A program made the position numbers and the translations under genes. Under the pieces are notes generated by a model that was not told where the DNA came from, searched no databases, and worked only from the letters and a program-made list of their open reading frames with translations. Shown here piece by piece: positions 11,401 through 23,699 of a stretch of DNA of 64,000 bases. The DNA is from Epiperipatus broadwayi (taxonomy: Eukaryota; Onychophora; Udeonychophora; Euonychophora; Peripatidae). The stretch lies in NCBI GenBank assembly GCA_028023455.1, contig JAQFVV010006305.1, forward strand, positions 3,835,001-3,899,000. Reading direction: 5' to 3'. Position 1 is the first letter of the stretch; every line of letters begins with the position of its first letter.

Positions 11401-12940
11401 TAATTAAATCAAAAAAAGTATAAAATATAATACAATTATGAAATCACAAAACAAAATAAAACAAATATAAGGATTGATTTTGTCTGATCGAAGTAAAAAA
11501 ATAAATAAAGAGAGAGAATCATATCTGAGATTGTGAGAATTGATTGGCTGTATTAAACATAACTGTTGGTTTTTATTAACTTGTGTAATGAAATTCATTC
11601 ATACAGATGACAGTTCTTTAGCATTTTTTAAATGTTTTTTAATGAAATCTAGTCATTTAAAGATTTATATGGCTTCTCTAAATGCCTTCTTTTGATGATG
11701 ATTGCATCTGGGTAAGATTCTGACATTTATGTGATAGTCTAAGTCTCAAAGATGTGAGAAGAAACTTCCAAAAATAATGAATAATATTAATTATGTTAAC
11801 AATATTCATCTCTCTTAATATTGATGCTATGGCTCCACATTCCTATACTTATAGCCTGGAATACTCATATTGACATGATAGTTACTCATTGGGCCAGCAT
11901 ATTCCACAGATTAGCCAGGATACATATATAGATATGAATAATCACTATTTAGTACAGTCAAATATCACTTATCATCTTCAGTTCTTGCTGAATACAATGT
12001 ATTCATATGTTCTATTACATTATATAATTTTTTGATTTAATAAATCTTTATTCTTATTTACCCAACTGTTAATTATATATTTTTGCAGTAATCATGAACA
12101 AACCTCCAGTGATATATCTCATTTATAAATATATTATCCTTTAACATCAACCAAATCATGTATGCTACCTTGTCACCCTCCAAACTACTAGGCTTAGCTC
12201 ATATGAACTGAACAGGCAAATTATCATGTATCCAGTTGAAAGTAGATATTATTTTTTCAAAACATTGGAAGTATTTTAACATTTTATATGGATGGGTTTG
12301 AGTAAATATGAATTAAATTACATACATGTGGGTGGGAATGATATTTTTATAGAATAATAAATCAATTTTCAGATTATCAATGACACAGTCATTGTTGTGA
12401 TGATGAGTTTCACTTATCTGTTCCACATCTTCTTTAACCATTAACTTTTCCATGTACTTTATATTTTTCTAAAGACTTAAATTTCCACACAATTTAAAAT
12501 CTGGTCATTTGTGTTATAAATAAATATTCAAATTTAAATTAATTAAAACTCCATTTTTTTCACTTTCATTTTTAAAATTCTTTGTTAACATCACAATTCA
12601 AAAGCATCAAAAGTTTTCTTATATTTCTTCTTCAATAATTAATTTTCCTATCTACAGAGGGTTACATAAAATACCCGAAAGTGAAAATTTCTTTTTATTT
12701 TTAAATATATTCTTATATTTAAAAAGTTTTCCCAGGATTTTAATTTCCAATTCTTTTCAATATTATAGTCTGAAAAGATATCAAAATTTTCTATATCAAT
12801 TACTATTGCTGTTATCATAAATTTTGTATTTTAATATTTGATTTTATTCTTTCATTCTTTTCTTTGCCTTACTAATTAAAGACTTGCACTTTTTTATTTT
12901 TTTATTCATTCATTTCTGAATCACTATATCCAGTATGATT
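11401..12940. other. AT-rich DNA, possibly old LINE remains
   Basis: No intact frame. It lies downstream (in minus-strand sense) of the RT relic at 12.95-13.76 kb and may hold its decayed 3' part, but I could not recognise an RT catalytic motif. Confidence 0.35.
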
Positions 12941-12949
12941 TTCTTTATA

Positions 12950-13760
12950 TTAAATACTCTAATTCTTAAGAACATTACATAACTTAGCACATTCAATGTT
13001 TGAAATTAACAGACTTGCTGAAATTGGTGATATATTTATCCAGCATACATCAGCAATAATATATTCGTATTCTTAACCTTTGTGAGATCAGAGCTCATAT
13101 AGTTGTAGATTTTCTTTCATTTTAAGACCCTAATGTTTATGTAATGATTGCAGCATAATATTAATTGTAAGTGTAACTAATATATAATATAATTTTGCTG
13201 CTGTCTTAATATCTTTTTCTGGTATAGGAATGGATTTCTTTCTATCTGTAAATCATTAAGTGATCTTCCAAATGAGTTGAAATAATTTAATCAACATTTT
13301 TATTGATTCTTCTTCAATCTCCTCTATAATCTTTGGAGCAAGACCATTAATTTTTATAATTTTAAATTTTATCAAAATGAATAATCTTATTTCATATATC
13401 ATTAGCAAGAGTTCTTTAATATAGACAATCACTTCAAAATTACTCTGGTTTATATATTTGTGATATAAACCTTTTTTCCACCTGATTTTACTTTTGTACT
13501 TCCATTATAATGTATTTACTGGAACATCATTTTGATATTCCTTTTTTTCATCTTATTTCTATTTTGAAATCTTTGCAAATATTGATTAAATTTAATTACT
13601 TGATGTTCTTTGGAACAGCTTATTTAGATTCTTTAAGAAAAAAAAATCTATTACTTTTAATTTTGGCTTTTTTTTTAAATTTTTATTTTCAAGAATTGTT
13701 GGATATTTTGACATCTATTTTAATATTTCAAGTTGTTTCACTATAATCAAAATTTTATCA
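12950..13760 (-). pseudogene. Reverse-transcriptase relic of another LINE
   Basis: Minus-strand pieces at about 13215-13350 read KINGLAPKIIEEIEEESIK, then LFQLIW, and after a break KKSIPIPEK. These resemble the stretch of many animal LINE RTs that reads like GPDGI..E, followed by a W.D.WK.S.FIPI.KKGD segment. Stops and shifts are frequent. The 78-codon plus-strand frame at 13510-13746 is antisense to this relic and not a gene. Confidence 0.5.
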
Positions 13761-16540
13761 GATTTAACCACTAGTTATTTCTTTAATTCTGTTTATACTT
13801 CATCTAGTTAATTTCTAATCATAACCAAATTCTTAAAACAATTTCTGATGTTATTCCTAAAAAATATAGTCATTATATCAGGATAATACCTAGGACAATG
13901 TTTTTTTAATTTCAGTTATTCTAAAATTCTTACTAAAATATCTTTATTATATTAAGACTTTATATATCTATATCTGTATGCTATAATAAAACCATTTTCA
14001 CTTAGAACAATTATTAAATCATAAATAATACAAAAAAAAGTGCAAAAGGAAACTAGTTAAGTGATATTAAACAAAAAAAATTATATTGCAAATATGATTT
14101 GTGCTGTGTTTAGTCTTATAAAAAAAATTATATAAATTTCCTTAGTAATGACGGTAGACATTGACAAACTATTTATTAATTGAATTTTAGAAGCTCAAAG
14201 AAATTAATCTTTCAACACATAAAAAAAAAAAAGAATAAGAAAAATGTCTGTTACTACATCACTTGTAATTTTTGGCACAATAATAACTGTAATTTAAAAA
14301 ATATATCATAAAAAACTTATTTATTTATTTTTATTTTCTTATTTATTTATTTAGTATATATAGGTGTTTTTTTTTTTTAGATTTTAACTATTAATTAACA
14401 TTATATAGGAATCGGAAATGATTTTTAAACAGTAAATAGATTCATTACTGCCTTTAATTCCATCAATACTTCCACTGTATATAACCATTTGACAATCATG
14501 AAAAAGTAATTATTTGCTTATGCTTACGTCAAAGAATGTTTAATTCCATTTTTGAATAAGATAAGTTAAGCAATCAGACATAATCATAATTTGTTGAGGA
14601 GACTTGAGTACATATATGAATATTAAATCCAATTGACTTCACTGTTAAATCTGAAAAAAAAAATGTTTGACACATCACAAAATGTCAATTTCTTGTAACC
14701 TAATTTTCACTTGTTTAAAGGAATCCTTAATTGAGCATTCTATGATAAAATGTGTTGTAATGGAAGTCTGTACAAAGATAAACCTGAAAGTGTCATTAAT
14801 ATTACTCATGATAATATTTGATTACTCATAAGTTTAGTGTCAGTATTTTTATCCAAACAACAACATTCATGGGCAAAACATAAAAGTTTTAAGAAAGTGG
14901 TTCTAGATTATTTTCTTTACAAATCCTGAGAAGAGGTAGAAAGTTTTTTAAAAATTAATTTCCTGGGAACAACTTCTTGTTTTAGAATAATTTCTAGAAA
15001 TATCAATATATTTATGGAAATAAGTTAGATTATAGTCACAGATTACTTTTATGTCATATGGAATAGAACTGCAATTCAGTATACTGTTTTAAAAAATAAG
15101 TTCAATTAATGAAATGTTTTTGGGTTATTTAGAGGTAAAGATTAAGAATACAGTCTTTCTGAGATTAAAAATAAGATACCAGCTATGAAGAAAATACCCA
15201 TTGTGTTGATATCTACATTAAGAGACTTTTCTATTTGTGAAAAGATCTCCATTTATGAAATCAAAATTTTATTATAGATATATATATAAATTTTGTCCTT
15301 ATATTTCTGGAAGATTATTAACAAATATTACATAGATTTGATAACAGAAATGAATTCCATAAAATACATAATGTATTTGCAAGTATCATTTAATATCAAT
15401 TGAAGTTTTCTACTGAAGAACATTTTGAGAAGTACATTAATGTTTTCTCTCCATTTAAAGATTATAGAGACTTTTAGAAAATTATCATTTTCTCACATAG
15501 AATCTAAAGCTGAGATCAAATTAATAAAAATATAATTAATTTCTGGTTTATTTTAAAAGACCTTTATAGTGAGAGTTGTTAAATGTAAAGTTTGTTCACA
15601 GAAGTCTAGTCTGATTAATTAGTAACATAATTTTTGTTTTAAAAAAAATTCTTTAATAAACACTTTGCAAAAAACATATAATAGAAACACCAGACAATAA
15701 TTTTGGACCACTGTTAGTTCTATTTCTTTTAAAAATTCTGAAACTATGCATTCCAGTTCTGGTATCTTTCTGGTTTAAGAGAATCAAAAGCAAGTTAAAG
15801 TTCATCAGTGTCCACTAGTTTTAGAGGAGAATTATCAAAAATTAATAGTGTACATCTGCATTATTGATGTTTTTTTCTGGCTCTATCAATTTTGGTTTCA
15901 AAAGTCTACTATACATGACTGTATTCTCTAATCTATATATTATAATTTTTTTCTTGTAAGCAATATTTATTTATTTAACTTCTGACAAATGATAATACTT
16001 TTAAAAAAATGTAATATAGTATTCAAATTATAATGAATATATCTTTTTCTAGTTTTATATTGTATTTGTAATTTATTCTGCAATCATTAGTCATATATAT
16101 TTTAATTTATAAATGATTGTGCAATAAAGCAATAAATATATAATATTTTCAATGGAATGTAATCATTGTTCTTTGAAAAAAGTTAGTAAATATCAAAAAT
16201 TTAATTAAGTATGTAAAATATATTTAGATATGCTTCTCCTTTTTCAAATAATCATTATTAGTTTTCCTGATAAGTTGTAAAAAACTTTTAAATTAAATAA
16301 ATAAATTTCAGTATTTATTTTAATTCATATACCAAAAATATAATAAAATTCAATATTACAGTAATAATATTAAATAGATTTAAATTAACAAGATATGTCT
16401 ACATTAAGGACCATAATATACATACAGACAATTTATAGTTGGTTGTGTTTTATAAATTTATTTAAACACACATTAATTACCTAAGTAATATTTACTAAGG
16501 CTGAAAACCTCAAGAATATGCGTGTGAAAATGCAAAGGTA
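13761..16540. other. AT-rich DNA, nothing recognised
   Basis: Only short frames and A/T runs. A few stretches near 14.9 and 15.7 kb are less AT-rich but gave no recognisable domain. Confidence 0.5.
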
Positions 16541-16648
16541 GGGACCTCTACAGGTCTTAACCACAAGCTTACGCTGTGTTGAAAATCAATATGGCCGGTC
16601 AATTCACTCAATCTAAGAAAGAATAGTTTGTGAGTAATGTAAATATTT

Positions 16649-16733
16649 TTTTCTCATGTATCATAGCATCAGCTGGGAAGCGAACCCACTAACCCGGGCA
16701 ACTGCTTTTAAAGCAGCTGTCACTGACCTCTCG
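16649..16733 (-). mobile_element. tRNA-like SINE copy
   Basis: Read on the minus strand it has CGAGAGGTCAG (A-box-like), a possible anticodon arm CTGCTTTAAAAGCAG, the B-box GGTTCGCTTCC and the shared 3' segment GATGCTATGATACATGAG with an A-run. A short direct repeat, AATATTT, lies at both ends (16642-16648 and 16734-16740). It is the most tRNA-like of the three copies, though boundaries are approximate. Confidence 0.72.
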
Positions 16734-17479
16734 AATATTTAAGCAGATATATAATACAACTTATTTCACTTATTATTGATAATTCATTCATTTATTATAA
16801 GTGGAAAGACAATTTTATAAATATTTGTCTTCCATTGCATAATTTTATAACAAAATTTTTTTTGTATCTAGATTAATTAAAATTTGCAGTGAAGAATAAT
16901 TAATTACAACCCTGTTGCTGATTGACAGGTTGATATTTGATTCAGTAGTCTTTAATTCTCAAGTCAATCACTATTCCTCTGTGCTAAACTGCTTATGATT
17001 TCCACACTCAATTCTCATGATGCAATGTTCCAACTAAAGAATATTTGTTAATTCTGAGATTCAAAAAATCCCTATAACTTCAAATGTATGCCTTGGGTGT
17101 ATGCGAAATAAGCAAAACAATGTTATTAAAAACTATGCATGTAACTTGTTTATTATACATATTTATTTATTAAAAGCAAATGAAAAAATCAATATAATGT
17201 AAAAATATATTTAATGAGATGTTGTTATTTTTGGTGTAATGTTTTTTTCATTTTTATTAAAATGAATGTTTCTACTATTTTGAAATACATATAATTTTCA
17301 ATTTAGACAGGTGGACTATTCTATAGAATAGTATAGAAATCAAAACATATTCCAGAACATAAAGTTATAATTAAAAACAAACATTAAATGGAGGCACACA
17401 CATTCTCCACATTTTTACAATATCTATTATTTTAATGTATGATTTTTTTCTACAGTACAGGCTTTTTCATACCTGCACT

Positions 17480-17690
17480 CCAATATGTAATATATATGAG
17501 GGTTGAACTCAGACTTTCACACGACTCTCAATTATCCACGCTTTCTCATACTTCTGACACACTTGATCACGCAATGTCGAAAAGATAAATAATCACCAAT
17601 ATAAGTATTTCGTACTAAACCAGCACTTGTCAGTTGGTCCAGATTATCATCTCCACACATATATGCAATCAATGCTATTATTTCAATTTC
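17480..17690. mobile_element. Divergent arm of the 60-kb fold-back family
   Basis: About 200 bases resemble the arms at 59.6-60.6 kb: CAGACTTTCACACGAC, then AAAAGATAAATAATCACCAA and GTTGGTCCAGATTATCATCT occur in the same order and spacing. It is a single copy without an inverted partner. The segment is less AT-rich than its surroundings. A minus-strand frame (17744-17532) ending near MRKRG covers it, but coding is not established. Confidence 0.7.
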
Positions 17691-18749
17691 TGTATACAGA
17701 AAATTAATATATAAAATAATAATAAAACTATGCAGTAATATCAAATTCCTTTTAAAATGCTTTTATTTTAAATACTGCTCATATTTATCAGAATAGCAAT
17801 AATCAGCATTATTACAAGATATCCAACTCAATCTTCAAAATTCTATATTTATTTTGTATACAATAATTATGATCCAACATATTTAAGATCTACTTTGTAA
17901 ATGATTTATTTTTTAATTTTCAAACTCATTTACAAAATAAACATTAAAATTTGTAAAGTAATTACAGAGATTAAATTTTATAAATTTGTATTGCTCTTAC
18001 AGATATTGTAGCAACCGTTTCTTGTCTTACATCTCATGAAATCTCAAGTTTTACAATCTTACTGTATCATGTGATCACCGATGAGCAATTTTTTGCTTTA
18101 CTTTTTCACTCGAAACTTTAAAATTTTATTTGAAATATCTTCTAAGTTTGAAGCTAATAATGACAGCAATTCGGCCAAAGCCTCGGGGAACTTATAAATG
18201 CTTTTGTTAAATGATAAAATGAAAACTATCAATTTATTAGAAAAAAATAGTTTAAGGATGGATATTTGTTTAAAAATAATTGAATTATTCATTCATAAAA
18301 TAATAAAAAAGAAAATAAAAAATCTGTTTTATAATAATAATAAAAAAATACAATATAATTTTGTTGTGCTCTAGGCCAGACATATGATATTCTCTCAGCA
18401 ATTATTATTATTATTTTTTAAAAATTATTTTGCTTATAATCATGTACCATAATTTTTACATTGTTATATCTTAGGTATGTGTATACACATGTGAAAAAGT
18501 GTCTGTATTATGTACATATATATACATATGAGATTGTTGATTGTTATTGACATTGGGATTGTTTAAGTGTTGACTTTATGAAAGAATTTGCAATACTGAG
18601 CTACTGTCTGCTAATTTATGCTTTCAGGCAGAAGTTTAGAAAACAAAATATATAGATACAGCAGTTCTACTATATACAAATTAGAAAAATAAAGATGAAA
18701 ATTGTTACTTGAGTAATTAAAAAATGTAATACAAAAATATGTTCGTCAC
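17691..18749. other. AT-rich DNA, nothing recognised
   Basis: No domain-bearing frame or repeat structure seen. Confidence 0.5.
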
Positions 18750-18963
18750 CATCAACCATTATCAATCCACTGAAGGATGAAGGTCTCTCCAAGTTCAGTC
18801 CACTTCTTCAATCTTTAGCCTTTCTTCTTCACATCACCCCTGCAGACTTTATTATTTCATCCATTTATCTCACATGTGATCTTTTTGTGGGTCATTTACA
18901 ATCTTTTGGAACACAGTTTAAGATTTCGATTTGCCATCTACTATAATCTCTTTTAGCAACATG

Positions 18964-19850
18964 TCAAGCCCAATTCCATTTCAGTCTTTTAATTCTTTCA
19001 ACAATATCAGCAATACTTATTTGTTTTCTTACCCATGTATTGTATTTTTGATCTCTTCTTGTTACTCCTAACATGCATCTCTCCATACTCCTTTGAGTGG
19101 TCCAAAGTCTCTGTATTACTTTTCTATTAAGTGTCCAAGTCTCAGATCCATAAGTAAGAACTGGTAAAACACATTTATTGAAAACTTTCCTTTTGAAAAA
19201 CATAAGCATATTTGATTTTAATATTAAGTTATTCCTACCAAAAGCACTCCAACCAAGTTTAATTCTATGATTAATTTCATCCATTATGTTTCCATCTGTA
19301 GTAATATTCTGATGAAGATATTTGTAGTTGTTAACTTCTTCTAACTCTTCATAATCGATTTTTATTTTCATCTTTTGAGAAAATTCATTGAATATTACTT
19401 TAGTCTTTTTAATATTTACCTTTAGTCCTACTTATTTTCATCTCATAACTCTTACAACATTTCATAAAGCTCAAGCATTATTTGAAAAAAAACTAAATCA
19501 TCTGCAAAATCTAAATGACTTAAATAATCTCCATTTACTTTACTCTTTTAGCTTCCCGTTTTAATCCACAAAACACTTCTTGCAGCATTGCTGTAAAAAG
19601 TTTTGGAGAGCCATCCTGCTTTACACCCTTCTTAATTGTAACCTTCCTAGTATTTATGTAATGTAATTGCTGCTGTTGGATTTTTATAAATATTTTTCAG
19701 AATATGAAAATATCTTGGGTCTATACCTTGTTGATCCAATGCTTTAACCACTGATAAAATGCTTATAGAATCTAATATCTTTTCATAATCTACAAATCCA
19801 AAGTATAATGGCAACTCATGTACATTGGTAATTTCTATAACTTCTCTCAA
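18964..19850 (-). pseudogene. RTE reverse transcriptase, C-terminal half
   Basis: The 135-codon frame (19371-18964) carries the region after the RT active site: YKYLHQNITTDGN, IKLGWSAFGR, CVLPVLTYGSETWTL, RSMERCMLGV and IKRLKWNWA, standard for RTE-type elements. The frame at 19850-19647 (67 codons) has FVDYEKILDSIS, corresponding to RT motif A (F.DyeKAFD) with the Ala-Phe-Asp part altered to ILD, and YFHILKNIYKN. The catalytic YADD motif between them (about 19500) is not intact. Confidence 0.85.
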
Positions 19851-20701
19851 TTCTTGAATATGAACTACTATACTGAAACCACTTTTAAATCCAGCTTGTT
19901 GTTTTGGTAGATGAGTTGTAATATTTTGGTAAAATTTTTGTATAAAACCGATAAAAAACTGAGAGATCTGTAATTTCTAATATATTCTTTATAATCTTTT
20001 AAAAATATTAATATTAATACTGCATTCTTTCAATAATCTGGTACATATTTATCATTTAAACATTTGGTTAATAGTATATTTCATTTCTTCATTTATAATC
20101 CTGGGCAATTCAGAAGATACAATTGACATAGGAGGTATTTGTTCTTTATTACTACTAATAGAACTCTTCTACTCATTTTATGATGGCATCTCTCTTTTTA
20201 ATAATAATTTCATCTTTTTCTTATTGCAGATATGTTTCCTACCAATACCAAAATATTGTTTTACAATCTTGGGATTTTAATTCTCTTCTATAGCCTTGCT
20301 AGTCCACAATTATATTTTCTTATATCATTATCAACTCTTTATTGCACCATTTTATAAAATTAAAGATATTCAATCTTTAATGCATAATTTTTATATATCA
20401 TAATATTCCTGTTTTTCTTCATCAATTCTCTAGTCTCAGTAGAAATTTTACTTGTTAATTACTGTTTTTTTCTACCAGCTATCTTTATTGTGGTTTTTAA
20501 AAGTGTATCAGTTATTTTCCTATTAATTTCATTCAAAGTTGAATCATGTTCAAAATCTATTAATATTCAAAAATGATTTGCAAGTTCTAATTTAAATGTA
20601 TTAGAATGTTTCTGAAGATTAGGAATATCAACTGTAAATATTGTTTTTCTTAATAATTTTTGTCTTTCTCGTTTTGAATTAACATGTATCTGAAGTCTTA
20701 C

Positions 20702-20757
20702 CAATCAATCAATCAATCAATCAATCAACCAACCAACCAATCAATCAATCAATCAAT
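20702..20757. repeat. (TCAA)n/(CCAA) tetranucleotide array inside the LINE endonuclease
   Basis: About 14 units of TCAA with a central block of CCAA units. It lies between the codons for GSDH and VRLQ of the RTE endonuclease relic and so arose after, or at, inactivation of that copy. Confidence 0.93.
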
Positions 20758-21087
20758 GATCACTTCCTGTGTCGAATTTATTAAGGGCATTGCAATCTTG
20801 AAAATGTATTTTTTGTTAGTCAAAATACAATCCAATTCTGCTGTATCTTTATGTCACTACTCCCATATCCATTTCCTCTCAAAATTTTTCTGAAGAAAAA
20901 AGTTTATAATATAAAGTTTTTCTTTTTCTGAAAACTCCACATGTCTATGTCCTCTATTATTTCTATTACCATAACCAAATTTATTTACAGTCCTTTCATC
21001 TTTTATTTGTTTACCAATTCTAGGATTAAGGTCTGCCATAAATTTTAAAATGTAGGTTATTCTGATCAAAACCTTTTGTACACTCAC
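20758..21087 (-). pseudogene. RTE endonuclease fragment
   Basis: The 76-codon frame (21087-20857) contains FMADLNPRIGKQ, KFGYGNRNNRGHR and LYIINFFLQKNFERKWIW, closely following the RTE endonuclease pattern (GDFNA.IG, FGYG..N.RG, FFQ...RKWTW). In another frame downstream comes KFDTGSDH, the catalytic SDH motif, directly followed by the microsatellite at 20757-20702. After it the frame resumes as VRLQIHVN. In family members the His is followed by a short R-L-V-R link, so the repeat array lies exactly there. Confidence 0.82.
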
Positions 21088-21461
21088 TTAAAATCTAATA
21101 CTTTATCACTATGAGAACAGAATAAATGTAATACATTAGAGATTTGTTATCATGTTTTGTATATATTAATGACATTATTTGTTATTTAAAAACAAACTAT
21201 ATTAATAATAACCCTTTTATTTCTTTATATCTTAAAACTGACTATTGAAATAATCATAAATTGATAAGATAATTAAAAGGGATTGGAAGCATTTCGTGAA
21301 AAACAACAACAGACATTTTTTTAAAATGAACATTTGATTTTGACTTTTAATTTGTTAAACAAGTTATGATGATATGATTACATTATTATTTTTCTGAGCT
21401 CACTCAGATATACAATATTCTCAGATATACAATATTCTAAAAAGAGTAAAATATTGTATAT

Positions 21462-21635
21462 TTAAAATTGTAAATACTCTAAGCACATTAAAATATATAT
21501 ATATATAACTTTTCTCTAACTTCTGTATTTAGTTTTAAAGATATATATGTATATATATTAAAATTGTAAATACTCTAAGCACATTAAAATATATATATAT
21601 ATAACTTTTCTCTAACTTCTGTATTTAGTTTTAAA
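21462..21635. repeat. 78-bp direct duplication, 96-bp period
   Basis: Bases 21462-21539 recur at about 21558-21635 nearly exactly, with a shared TA run followed by ACTTTTCTCTAACTTCTGTA. A shorter duplication of the TCAGATATACAATATTC unit lies just upstream (21405-21440). Confidence 0.9.
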
Positions 21636-21919
21636 AAAGAAATGTACAAAAAGTTTTTTTACTTCTATCATGTCTAGGGGTTGGTTTTATTTGATTACTA
21701 TTTTTTAAAAAAATTTAATAAATAATAAATTAGTTGCAAATTTTTTATTTTTTTTAAAGTTATTTTGACAAATTCAGTTAAAGTACTCTTAATCCTAAAA
21801 TTGTCTAGATCATAACGTGGTCTACTTACAATTTAAAATCACATCATGCCATTAAAACTTTTGATAAAAATAAAAAATAGAAAACTGGAAAAAATAAAAT
21901 AAATAAATAAATATATATA

Positions 21920-22662
21920 TATAACTAAATATTTGTAAATACAGTAACTAAATAATTAAAATTTTTTATCCACTTAGGAGTGCTTTCAATTATCCCAGTA
22001 ATCTGTGTCAACTAAAGCTTTGAAATGCTAACTTTCCCACAATTCTGTGATCTTAACGCTTGCTGCTTGCCTGTTAATTAAGTCATGTTTATATTAGCAT
22101 AGCTTCCTTTATTTTTCTTTTATTGTTATTTTTTTCAATTTACAATATTTTTACACTGTTAAAATTGAAGTCAAAACCATAAGTACATGATTTATTATGG
22201 TTGTAAAAAACAGATGCTGAAATATTATTATCTACTATGCAATTTTGTTTCGATTTCTGAACACGTTTTAATAATAGCAAGTGTTCTTTAGTTCTTTTTT
22301 CCAACATACATCTAGATTTACCTATATATACACTGCCACACCTACATATCCATTTATAAATGACACAATTTTTATTTATAAATGAGGTTTTATCTTTGGA
22401 GTTATTTATTAATTTGTTTAATGTAGGAGGTGTGTAAAATGCAACATCACATATATCTTTATATATTTTCCTTATAAACTTTACTTGATCATTTGAAATA
22501 TATGGGATTGATATCCATACTTTTTTATTAGCAGGAGAATCAATATTATTATTAAAATTTTTATTTTTATATTAAAATCTCTAATAACATTATATATGTG
22601 ATTAAAACTGTAGCCAACATTTAACAATTCATTCGAATATATTTCAATATTTTTGCCTTTGC
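21920..22662 (-). mobile_element. Penelope-like element 3' fragment, inverted arm
   Basis: The segment is the reverse complement of the 3' part of the copy at 46.8-48.3 kb, running from the 3' end (21920) through the GIY-YIG region to a break at 22662. Read on the minus strand, the endonuclease motif is CRCGSVYIGKSR, the most canonical form of the three copies. The RT is absent. It abuts the opposite-strand fragment at 22665 with almost no spacer. Confidence 0.88.
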
Positions 22663-22664
22663 AG

Positions 22665-23592
22665 GCTGGATTACTGTATGACCATTAAATGAATAGTAAA
22701 AAGAAATTATATTCCATATAAATCAAAAGTGCCAATGTCACATAAAATGGCAGGTTTAAAGTCCTTCTTATTTAGAAATAATAGTCTTTGCAAATATTCA
22801 TAAGATAAAGGCAAAAGTATCAAAATATATTCGAATGAATTGTTAAATGTTAGCTACAGTTATAATCACATATATAATGTTATTAGAGATTTTAATATAA
22901 AAATAAAAATTTTAATAATAATATTGATTCTCCTGCTAATGAAAAAATATGGATAACAATCCCATATATTTCAAATGACCAAGTAAAGTTTATAAGGAAA
23001 ATATATAAAGATATATGTGATATTACATTTTACACACCTCCTACATTAAACAAATTAATAAATAACTCCAAAGATAAAACCTCATTTATAAATAAAAATT
23101 GTGTCATTTATAAATGGATATGTAGGTGTGGATATATAGGAGAATCTAGATGTACATTGAAAAAAAGAACTAAAGAACACTGGCTATTATTAAAATGTGT
23201 TCAGAAATCGAAACAAAATTGCATAGTAGATAATAATATTTCAGCATCTGTTATTTTACAATCATAATAAATCACATAGTTATAATTTTGACTTCAATTT
23301 TAACAATGTAAAAATATTGCAAATTGAAAAAAATAACAATAAAAGAAAAATAAAGAAAGCTATGTTAATTTACAAATATAAACATGACTTAATTAACAGG
23401 CAAGCAGCAAACGTTAAGATCACAAAATTGTGGGAAAGTTAGCATTTCAAGGCTTTAGTTGATACAGATTACTGGGATAATCGAAAGTGCTCCTAAGTGG
23501 ATAAAATTTTTTAATTATTTAGTTACTGTATTTACAAATATTCAGTTATATAATTACATATATTGCTTTAAAAATACAGACATTGAATCATA
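22665..23592 (+). mobile_element. Penelope-like element 3' fragment, direct arm
   Basis: Matches about 47365-48307 of the main copy: the end of RT (IPYKSKVPMSHKMA region), linker, GIY-YIG (CRCGYIGESR, two residues shorter than in the inverted arm) and the 3' end GCTTTAAAAATACAGACATT. Frameshifts are present. With 21920-22662 it forms a palindrome with arms of about 0.7 kb whose 3' ends point outward, followed by TA microsatellites. Confidence 0.88.
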
Positions 23593-23599
23593 TTTTAAT

Positions 23600-23642
23600 A
23601 TATATATATATATATATAAAATTAAGAGCATGCTAATAACTC

Positions 23643-23683
<41 letters not shown>
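23600..23683. repeat. (TA)n tracts
   Basis: Two TA runs (about 23600-23618 and 23647-23683) flank a short unique stretch directly after the Penelope-like fragment. A 83-codon plus-strand frame here is mainly microsatellite translation. Confidence 0.92.
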
Positions 23684-23686
<3 letters not shown>

Positions 23687-23699
23687 GCCCTTTTGTATG

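Larger units (their letters stand above)
18750..21120 (-). mobile_element. RTE-type LINE, 5'-truncated and decayed
   Basis: On the minus strand the order is endonuclease (about 21090-20700), linker (20690-20350), RT (about 20100-19640) and a C-terminal region (19371-18964). The 3' end reads like GAGACCTTCATCCTTCAGTG, similar to the ends of RTE/BovB-like elements. Signature phrases include KFGYGNRNNRGH, YLHQNITTDGN, LPVLTYGSETW and RIKRLKWNWA. The 5' end is lost beyond about 21.1 kb. Many stops and shifts make it non-functional. The same family occurs on the plus strand at 28.2-29.7 kb. Confidence 0.87.

Noticed and set aside
13510-13746. 78-codon hydrophobic plus-strand frame
   Set aside because: T-rich composition, antisense to the RT relic; Leu/Phe/Ile content follows from base composition.
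16649-16733. Possible functional tRNA gene
   Set aside because: A- and B-box-like words are present, but no clean acceptor stem or cloverleaf, and the shared 3' segment with A-run in three copies indicates a SINE.
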